From the NCBI RefSeq assembly GCF_963169125.1, contig NC_084793.1:228658360-228722359 (forward strand): a DNA stretch of 64,000 bases. The letters are read 5' to 3'. Below the pieces are notes generated by a model that saw only the letters and a list, made by a program, of their open reading frames with translations, searched no databases and was not told where the DNA came from. A program made the translations under genes and the position numbers. Within the stretch, counting starts at the first letter, position 1; each line of letters starts with the position of its first letter. Shown here piece by piece: positions 57,010-64,000 of this stretch. Source of the DNA: Humulus lupulus (Eukaryota > Streptophyta > Magnoliopsida > Rosales > Cannabaceae).

Positions 57010-58498
57010 GCTGGTTTGTTCCAAACCTGTTAAGTTTGCACATCTGGTTAACTCCAAACATTTTCTGTTTTTGATAATTCGGTTATGTCCGAACTATCTA
57101 AGCTCGCGTATCTGGTTATATCCAAATACTTTATGTTTTTGATAATTCGGTTATGTCCGAACTGTCTAAGCTCGCGTATCTGGTTATATCCAAATACTTT
57201 ATGTTTCTGATAATTCGGTTATGTCCGAACTATCTAAGCTCGCGTATCTGGTTATATCCAAATACTTTATGTTTTTGATAATTCAATTATGTTTGAACTA
57301 TCTAAGCTCGCGTATCTGGTTATATCCAAATACTTTATGTTTTTGATAATTCGGTTATGTCCGAACTATCTAAGCTCGCGTATCTAGTTATATCCAAATA
57401 CTTTATGTTTTTGATAATTCGGTTATGTCCGAACTATCTAAGCTCGCGTATCTGGTTATATCCAAATACTTTATGTTTTTGATAATTCGGTTATGTCCGA
57501 ACTGTCTAAGCTCGCGTATCTGGTTATATCCAAATACTTTATGTTTTTGATAATTCGGTTATGTCCGAACTATCTAAGCTCGCGTATCTGGTTATATCCA
57601 AATACTTTATGTTTTTGATAATTCAGTTATGTTTGAACTATCTAAGCTCGCGTATCTGGTTATATCCAAATACTTTATGTTTTTGATAATTCGGTTATGT
57701 CCGAACTATCTAAGCTCGCGTATCTAGTTATATCCAAATACTTTATGTTTTTGATAATTCGGTTATGTCTGAACTATCTAAGCTTGCGTATCTGGTTATA
57801 TCCAAATACTTTATGTTTTTGATAATTCGGTTATGTCCGAACTATCTAAGCTCGCGTATCTGGTTATATCCAAATACTTTATGTTTTTGATAATTCGGTT
57901 ATGTCCGAACTGTCTAAGCTCGCGTATCTGGTTATATCCAAATACTTTATGTTTTTGATAATTCGGTTATGTCCGAACTATCTAAGCTCGCGTATCTGGT
58001 TATATCCAAATACTTTATGTTTTTGATAATTCGGTTATGTCCGAACTATCTAAGCTCGCGTATCTGGTTATATCCAAATACTTTATGTTTTCGATAATTC
58101 GGTTATGTCTGAACTATCTAAGCTCGCGTATCTGGTTATATCCAAATACTTTATGTTTTGGATAATTCGGTTATGTCCGAACTATCTAAGCTCGCGTATC
58201 TAGTTATATCCAAATACTTTATGTTTTTGATAATTCGGTTATGTCCGAACTATCTAAGCTCGCGTATCTGGTTATATCCAAATACTTTATGTTTTTGATA
58301 ATTCGGTTATGTCTGAACTATCTAAGCTCGCGTATCTGGTTATATCCAAATACTTTATGTTTTTGATAATTCGGTTATGTCCGAACTATCTAAGCTCGCG
58401 TATCTGGTTATATCCAAATACTTTATGTTTTTGATAATTCGGTTATGTCCGAACTATCTAAGCTCGCGTATCTGGTTATATCCAAATACTTTATGTAT
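57010..58498. repeat. Tandem array, 68-bp unit, about 21 copies
   Basis: Head-to-tail copies of a 68-bp unit: GATAATTCGGTTATGTCCGA plus ACTATCTAAGCTCG, then CGTATCTGGTTATATCCAAA plus TACTTTATGTTTTT. Each unit is two diverged 34-bp halves (compare GGTTATGTCCGAAC and GGTTATATCCAAAT). Regular copies start at 57073. Degenerate 33-34-bp halves precede them from 57010. Copies are nearly identical, pointing to recent amplification. The array lies between the integrase end and the antisense gene, in the element's 3' region. Confidence 0.95.
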
Positions 58499-58720
58499 AT
58501 TTTTTTTTCTATTTTTTAAGCTGATGGTATATATACCAATGATGTCCCCTTAATATCCTATGAGTACGACCATAGGTTATTAAATTAAGAGAGATTGCAA
58601 AAATAAAAAATAAAAAGAGATAATATACTGATCGAAATAAATCTTTATTTGATGGAATTCAAAAATCAAACAAACTAATACAGATAGAAACTCATGGTTA
58701 TAGGCAACACTTTTTCTACA

Positions 58721-60029
58721 CTACTGATAGTAAGGTCTAAGGTGTTCGCCATTCCATGCTCGTGGTACCATGCTCCCGTCCAATCTCGCAAGTTTGTACA
58801 CACCGGGACGGATGATTGACTCTATCTAGTATGGTCCTTCCCAATTTGGCCCAAGCACTCCAGCTGCTGGATCTCGCGTTGCCAGGAATACGCGTCTCAA
58901 CACCAGATCTCCCATTCTGAACTTTCGATCTCGAACCCTCTTGTTAAAATACCTGATGGTTCGTTGCTGGTAAGCAGCGTTTCTCAGCTGAGCCTCTTCT
59001 CTCTTTTCTTCAATCCAGTCTAGGGTTTCCTCGAGCTGAGTGTGGTTTGAACTTTGATCGTAAATCTGAGTTCGGATCGTTGGAATTTCGACCTCGATGG
59101 GCAACATTTCCTCGCAGCCGTATGCTAGAGAGAACGGGGTATGTCCTATGGAGGTTCGAGCTGTGGTCCTGTATCCCCAAAGGACTTGAGGCAATTCTTC
59201 GAGCCACCGTCCCTTTGCTTCCTCCAACTTTTTCTTTAAAGAACTTTTGAGAGTTTTGTTCATGGCTTCGACCTGGCCATTCGCTTGAGGGTGAGCTACT
59301 GATGAAAAACTCTTTATTATGCCATTCTTTTCACAAAAGTTGGTGAACAAGTCGCAATCGAACTAGGTTCCATTGTTGGATACGATCTTCCTTGGTACCC
59401 CATAGCAGCACACGATGCTTTTTACCACGAAATCAAGGATCTTTTTTGAAGATATATTCGCCAACGGTTCAGCCTCCGTCCACTTTGTGAAGTAATCCAC
59501 GGCGACCACAACATATTTTACTCCGCCCTTACCAGTCGGGAGAGAGCCTATGAGGTCGATGCCCCATACCGCGAAAGGCCATGGGGAAGTCAACATGGTC
59601 AGTTCGGATGGTGGTGCTCGGGGTATCGTGGCGAATCTCTGGCATTTGTCGCATTTCTTCACGTACTCGAAAGAATCCGTTTTGATGGTTGGCCAGAAAT
59701 ATCCTTGGCGTATGATTTTTTTGGACAGGCTATGCCCCCCGGTGTGATCTCCACAGAACCCTTCATGAATTTCTTCAATGATTTTCTTAGCTTTGGGAGG
59801 GGTTACGCACCTAAGTAACGGCATGGAATATCCCCTTCTGTATAGCTTTCCGTCTAAAATGGTGTAACGGGGAAGTTGATACATCAACTTTCGAGCCTGG
59901 TTCCGATCTTTTGGAAGAACTCCATTTTCGAGATAATCAACTATCGGGGTCATCCAGGTCGGCTCTGTTTCGATCATACACACATCTTCCTCTTCTGGCT
60001 CGTTAATGCTAGGTGCTGATAAGTGTTCT
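58721..60029 (-). pseudogene. Tat element 2 integrase
   Basis: Complete in length. Zinc finger [12 protein letters not shown] with the Cys pair CDKC (about residues 154-195 of the frame 59363-60226), core [14 protein letters not shown] with catalytic Asp, then VSNNGT, where the second catalytic Asp is replaced by Asn, directly followed by a TAG (NNGT*FD). The rest (58826-59350) has NGQVEAMNKT with the catalytic Glu, WGYRTTARTSIGHTPFSLAY, and the C-terminal LGPNWEGPY motif followed by a TAG and the tail ending LRPYYQ at 58721. The Asp-to-Asn change alone should abolish strand transfer. Apart from these changes the domain is well preserved, so the lesions are recent. Confidence 0.85.
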
Positions 60030-61859
60030 ATGGGCACAACATTCAGCTCTTCATTTTTGGCGGATGTGGCGAGTCGAGCTAAGGCATCTGCATTTGAGTT
60101 CTGTTCTCGAGGAACCTGTTCGATTGCATAAAACTCGAAATACTCCAATGCGGATTTTGCCTTCTCCAGATAAACTGCCATTCTTGTGCCACGAGCCTGG
60201 TATTCTCCTAGGATTTGATTAACCACGAGCTGGGAGTCACTGTAGCAATGTAGCTTTAGCTTTGAGCTCCTTTGCTATACAAAGTCCCGCGAGTAAAGCC
60301 TCGTACTCGGCCTCATTATTCGACGCTTTGAAGCCAAATCTTAAGGCAGAATGAAATCTGCTCCTTGCGGGGGTAACCAAAATGACCCCTACCCCTGCTC
60401 CATTTTCATTTGATGAGCCGTCGACGTAAAGTTTCCACAGCTCGTGGGCCGTGGTTATTACCTTGTCGTCGGCTATTCCAGTGCATTCCACTATGAAGTC
60501 TGCCAATGCCTGTGCCTTAATGGTCGTTCTCGGGTGGTAGGTGATCTCGAACTGTCCGAGCTCAACAACCCATTTAAGAAGTCGACCTAAAGCTTCTGGT
60601 TTAGACAGGACTTGCCTAAGCGGTTGATCAGTCAGTACATGGATGGGATGCGCCTGAAAGTAGGGGCGGAGTTTACGAGATGAATGAATTAAACTGAGCG
60701 CGAGTTTCTCCATCAATGGGTATCTTGACTCTGCCCCCATTAATCTTTTACTGATGTAGTAGACGGGTCTTTGCACCTTCTCTTCTTCTCGAAGGAGCAC
60801 AGCGCTTATTGCGTGTTCGGTGGTTGAAAGGTATAGGTACAGTATTTCTCCCGTTTTAGGTTTCGACAGGATGGGTGGCTCTGCAAGGTGCTTTTTGAGC
60901 TCCTGAAAGGCCAGCTCGCATTCCTCCGTCCATTCAAATTTCTTACCTCCCCTTAATAAATTAAAAAATGGGAGGCCGCGGTCCGTAGATTTCGAGATGA
61001 ATCTGCTTAGGGCTGCCATCCTGCCAGTCAAGCTTTGGACATCTTTGTGCCTCCGAGGCGAAGGCATATCAATCAGAGCCTTGATCTTGTCGGGATTAGC
61101 CTCGATTCCACGAGAGTTTACAATAAAGCCCAGAAACTTTCCTGAAGATACCCCAAAAGTGCACTTCTGAGGATTTAGCTTCATGTTATACTTCCTGAGC
61201 ACGCCGAAGCACTCTTCGAGGTCATCAACATGGTTCTTGTTAAGTCGAGACTTGACAAGCATGTCATCAACATAAACCTCCATGTTGTTCCCTATTTGTT
61301 CTGAAAACATCATGTTTACGAGCCGCTGGTATGTGGCTCCAGTATTCTTGAGCCCGAACGGCATGACATTATAGCAGTATAGCCCTTTATCCGTGATGAA
61401 GCTCGTATGTTCTTGGTCGGGAGCATGCATGGGAATCTGGTTATATCCAGAATAAGAATCCATGAACGACATCAGGCCATGCCCCGCTGTGGCATCCACG
61501 AGCTGGTCAATCCTCGGTAACGGAAAACAGTCTTTTGGGCAAGCTTTGTTGAGATCTGAATAGTCAATACAGGTTCTCCACGTCCCATTGGGCTTTGGGA
61601 CCAACACCGGATTGGCTACCCAGTCAGGGTAAAAGGCATCCCTAATGAATCGGTTTGCCTTTAACCTGTCAACCTCCTCCTTCAGTGCTTTCTTTCTGTC
61701 TTCGTCTAGCTGTCTTCACTTTTGTTGCTTCGGGGGAAAGCTTTTGTCTATGTTTAGTGCGTGGCTTGCTATATTCGGGCTTATCCCCACCATGTCTGAG
61801 TGTGACCACGCGAAGACATCCTGGTTTTTCTTCAAAAAGAAAATTAATTGCTATTTTGT
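60030..61859 (-). pseudogene. Tat element 2 RT, RNase H, archaeal-type RNase H
   Basis: The frame 60237-61607 (456 codons) holds nearly all of it. RT: VLVPKPNGTWRTCIDY, FMDSYSGYNQIPMH (Asp about 50), VMPFGLKNTGATYQRL and VYVDDMLVKS (YVDD about 112-115), then GKFLGFIVNSRGIEANPDK. Gypsy RNase H: LYLYLSTTEHAISAVLLREE, with Ser where a catalytic Asp is expected, and VLTDQPLRQVL. Archaeal-type RNase [33 protein letters not shown], then, after a one-base frameshift at about 60230, [10 protein letters not shown]. Upstream, the RT entry reads KALKEEVDRLK and FYPDWVANP but is preceded by stops in QQK*RQL (TGA) and ETK*QLI (TAG). The RT core itself looks intact. Confidence 0.88.
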
Positions 61860-62540
61860 CTCATCTGGGAGGTGTTTTCCGACCTTCACCTTTTTCGAAG
61901 GATCAGCTTCCTCGAGCTGAATTTCTTCGAGCTCCTCTAAAGGTTCGAGGTCAGCTTTCTCCTCAATTCTTGGATCAATCTCTTCGTCAATGTCTAAGAC
62001 CGTTCCGTCTTTGTTTTGTATGATGACGAGTGCTTGTGCGCTCGTCTGTTTCTTTCCTCTCAAGGAGATGTTGTAGCACTCCCTTCCTGCTAACTGGTCT
62101 CCTTTCAATGTCCCGACTCCGCTAGGGGTTGGGAACTTAAGGGCCAGATGCCTCACTGATGAAACTGCCCCCAGCCCGACCAAGGCGGGTCTCCCGAGCA
62201 GCACATTGTAGGCTGATGGTAAGTCTACTACCACGAACTCCATCATCTTGGTTGCCGAGACTAGGTAGTCTCCCAAGGTCACGGGAAGCTCGATGGATCC
62301 CATGCAGGCGGTTCCTTCTCCTGAAAAACCGTACAACGTAGTTGCACACGCTTTCAGGTCGCGAAGGGAGAGTCCCATCTTCTCGAGGGTTGCTTTGTAA
62401 AGTATGTTGACTGAGCTCCCATTATCTATGAGAACTCGGTGGACCCTCCTGTTGGCCAGCTGAAGAGTAATGACCAGCGAATCATGGTGAGGGAACTGGA
62501 CATGGGAGGCGTCTTCCTCGGTGAAGGTTATTGGTTGTGT
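61860..62540 (-). pseudogene. Tat element 2 protease
   Basis: Aspartic protease with active site VHRVLIDNGSSVNILYKATL (Asp-Asn-Gly-Ser, a common variant in plant Tat elements), then LYGFSGEGTACMGSIELPVT and YNVLLGRPALVGLGAVSSVR, followed by HLALKFPTPSGVGTLKGDQ and an acidic linker (DIDEEIDPRIEEKADLEPLE). It is in frame with gag, separated only by one TAG before TQPITFTEED at about 62541, and ends at the TAG after PDETK. The rest of the domain is open. Confidence 0.83.
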
Positions 62541-64000
62541 CTAAATCCTCTGACTTTTGGGAGCCCTAGGTTCGGGTTCATAAGGAGATCCATCCCCAGT
62601 CTTCAGTTCGTTAACATATCTCTTTTGGGCATTCCTGCCCACTCCTGCGAAGTGAGGCCCTCCTGAGATGGTTATTACATCCTCTCCATCTATCGGCGGG
62701 GGCCTGTCTTCTTCCCGAGCTCGGGAATTATTGTTTTGCGTCGTCGGAGGCGCGGCTACTCTCTGGCTCGCGGCCGTCTGACCCGTACTCTGGTTTTTGA
62801 CATACTGTCGGAAGTAACCTCTCGAGATCAACCCTTCGATCTCGTCCTTCAATTTTCGACATTCATCGGTTGTATGCCCGGTGTCTCTGTGTAACCGGCA
62901 ATACTTACTGGAATCCCTCTTGGATTTTTGATTTCTCATCGGGTCTGGACGCCTAAAGGGGACCTGGTTTTCATTAGCCAGGTATATGTTCTCCTGAGAC
63001 TCATTGAGCTCGGTGTATACTCTATACACGGAGAAATACCTCTCCCCTTTCTTCTTCTTTCCCCCCTCGGCTTTGGGGTTACTTCCTTCGTTCTTTTTCC
63101 TCTTGGAGGGGTTCTCCGTGGCAGGCTTTGGAGCTGCTGGGTCCGCCGAGGTTGAGGCAGAGTTGATGTTTATCATTGTAGTTTCGGGCTGGGAAGTCGC
63201 ATTGAGCGTCGACCTCGCTTCCTCTACATTGACAAATCTCTGCGCTCGTATGTTAAACTCGGTTATTGACCTTACCGGTTTCCCTTGCATGTCGTCCCAA
63301 AGGGCACTTCCCAGCAATACACCAGCTCGGATAGCCATAAGGTGCCCACTGTCATCCACGTCCCGAGCTCGGGCGACTTCCAGATTAAATCTCGTTAAGT
63401 AACTTTTTAGTGTTTCGCCCGGCTGTTGTCGGACGTTAGTTAAGGTGGATGCCTCTGGTCTGACCCCCATCATTGCTCTGAACTGCTTTTTAAAGTCTTT
63501 AGACAACTGTTCCCAAGAAGTTATTGAGTGTCTCTTATATTTTTCGAACCAACTTTTAGCAGGTCCTGCCAATGATGTTGGAAACAACATGCACCTGAGC
63601 TTGTAACCCACATTACTGGCTCTCATGATAGTGTTGAATGTGCTCAGGTGACTACACGGGTCGGTCTTTCCTTCAAACGTTGGGACATGAGGGATCCGGA
63701 ACCCTTGAGGAAATGGAGTGTTGGAAATATGGGGAGCAAACGGCTCGAGCTCCTCGTCAGAGTCCTCATATCGACCATTTCCTCGTTCATTCTTCAAAAG
63801 CCTAAAGGCTTTTTCGAGCTGATCGATTCTTTCTTGGACTGGGTCAGTAGGAGGTACTGTCTGGAATTGATTGTCATTGATCGTGATTCCAGGCTCGCAT
63901 CTCCGCGAGGGATCTCTACGCCTATTCAAGCGATCCCTCAGGTCCAGATTTGTTTGATCTCCATTACCCCGACTCTGATTCAGGTGGTCTCGCAGGTCGT
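62541..64000 (-). CDS. Tat element 2 Gag (N-terminus outside window)
   Basis: Open from the window edge to the TAG at 62541, at least 486 codons. The start lies beyond 64000; the frame runs back through repeated DLRDHLNQ/DLRDRLNR heptads without a stop. Then follow a helical segment QERIDQLEKAFRLLKNE, the capsid region (FPQGFRIPHVPTFEGKTDP, RCMLFPTSLAGPAKSWFEKY, QQPGETLKSYLTRFNLEVAR), a Lys-rich basic segment (KRKKNEGSNPKAEGGKKKKG) and the nucleocapsid motif CRLHRDTGHTTDEC (C-x2-H-x4-H-x4-C) followed by LKDEIEGLISRGYFRQYV. Gag forms the particle and binds RNA. It is the best preserved coding region in the window. Whether the terminal TAG is the natural gag end or a mutation is unclear, since protease continues in the same frame. 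Confidence 0.8.
   Translation of the reverse strand, partial: DLRDHLNQSRGNGDQTNLDLRDRLNRRRDPSRRCEPGITINDNQFQTVPPTDPVQERIDQLEKAFRLLKNERGNGRYEDSDEELEPFAPHISNTPFPQGFRIPHVPTFEGKTDPCSHLSTFNTIMRASNVGYKLRCMLFPTSLAGPAKSWFEKYKRHSITSWEQLSKDFKKQFRAMMGVRPEASTLTNVRQQPGETLKSYLTRFNLEVARARDVDDSGHLMAIRAGVLLGSALWDDMQGKPVRSITEFNIRAQRFVNVEEARSTLNATSQPETTMININSASTSADPAAPKPATENPSKRKKNEGSNPKAEGGKKKKGERYFSVYRVYTELNESQENIYLANENQVPFRRPDPMRNQKSKRDSSKYCRLHRDTGHTTDECRKLKDEIEGLISRGYFRQYVKNQSTGQTAASQRVAAPPTTQNNNSRAREEDRPPPIDGEDVITISGGPHFAGVGRNAQKRYVNELKTGDGSPYEPEPRAPKSQRI

Larger units (their letters stand above)
52086..64000 (-). mobile_element. Tat-type Ty3/gypsy element 2 (5' end outside window)
   Basis: Minus-strand element with 3' LTR at 52086-52857 and gag running off the right edge, so the 5' LTR lies beyond 64000. 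It has the same gene order as element 1, including the antisense gene, plus a 68-bp tandem array. GTTAT (52081-52085) would be the left target-duplication copy. It is better preserved than element 1: gag is open throughout the window and pol has about six interruptions. Confidence 0.85.

Noticed and set aside
57010..58498. CRISPR array
   Set aside because: Units are directly adjacent without unique spacers, the unit is 68 bp, and the context is a plant retrotransposon.

Overview
The window is plant nuclear DNA, almost certainly from a flowering plant and probably a eudicot. It is built entirely of nested transposable elements. I found no host gene, tRNA, rRNA or bacterial feature. The plant assignment rests on Tat-type and Athila-type Ty3/gypsy retrotransposons, Ty1/copia remnants, TGTAAC...GTTACA LTRs with 5-bp target duplications, a CACTA-like terminal inverted repeat (TIR) transposon and AT-rich Helitron-like repeats. 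All boundaries, target duplications and LTR differences were read by eye. Species cannot be named from the sequence.

Layout. 1-386: decayed copia gag/protease. 1614-6504: truncated, decayed Tat element 3 (minus), interrupted by a solo LTR (3067-5339). 6505-8593: copia-type and other LTR-like pieces. 8594-11230: AT-rich spacer with a dispersed repeat. 11231-19013: copia-type LTR-like sequence holding a solo LTR-like element (12201-18004), which itself holds another solo LTR (14419-16601). 19058-24121: complete, very young, non-coding LTR element with identical-length 1173-bp LTRs. 24144-32413: TIR transposon split by an internally deleted Athila element (24205-31612). 33066-36421: TRIM-like (miniature LTR retrotransposon) element split by a third solo LTR (33139-36086). 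36904-50049: Helitron-like repeat split by complete Tat element 1 (37471-49155, duplication CACAT). 50054-50911: second Helitron-like copy in tandem. 52086-64000: Tat element 2, cut by the right window edge.

How the genes work together. The Tat elements are read on the minus strand as gag, protease, reverse transcriptase, a degenerate gypsy RNase H, a second archaeal-type RNase H, then integrase. Elements 1 and 2 also carry, between integrase and 3' LTR, a separate plus-strand (antisense) intron-containing gene with its own TATA box. Its product resembles the plant 'putative gypsy type transposon' (Transposase_28) proteins and ends in a long coiled coil. Element 2 additionally carries about 21 copies of a 68-bp tandem repeat between this gene and integrase. 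All protein genes are disrupted, mostly by C-to-T or G-to-A type stops, so none of the copies here looks autonomous.

The most interesting signals are the antisense accessory gene, the satellite-like array with a 340-bp higher-order duplication, a palindrome at the LTR terminus of all three Tat elements with a compensatory base-pair change, and the tandem Helitron-like pair.
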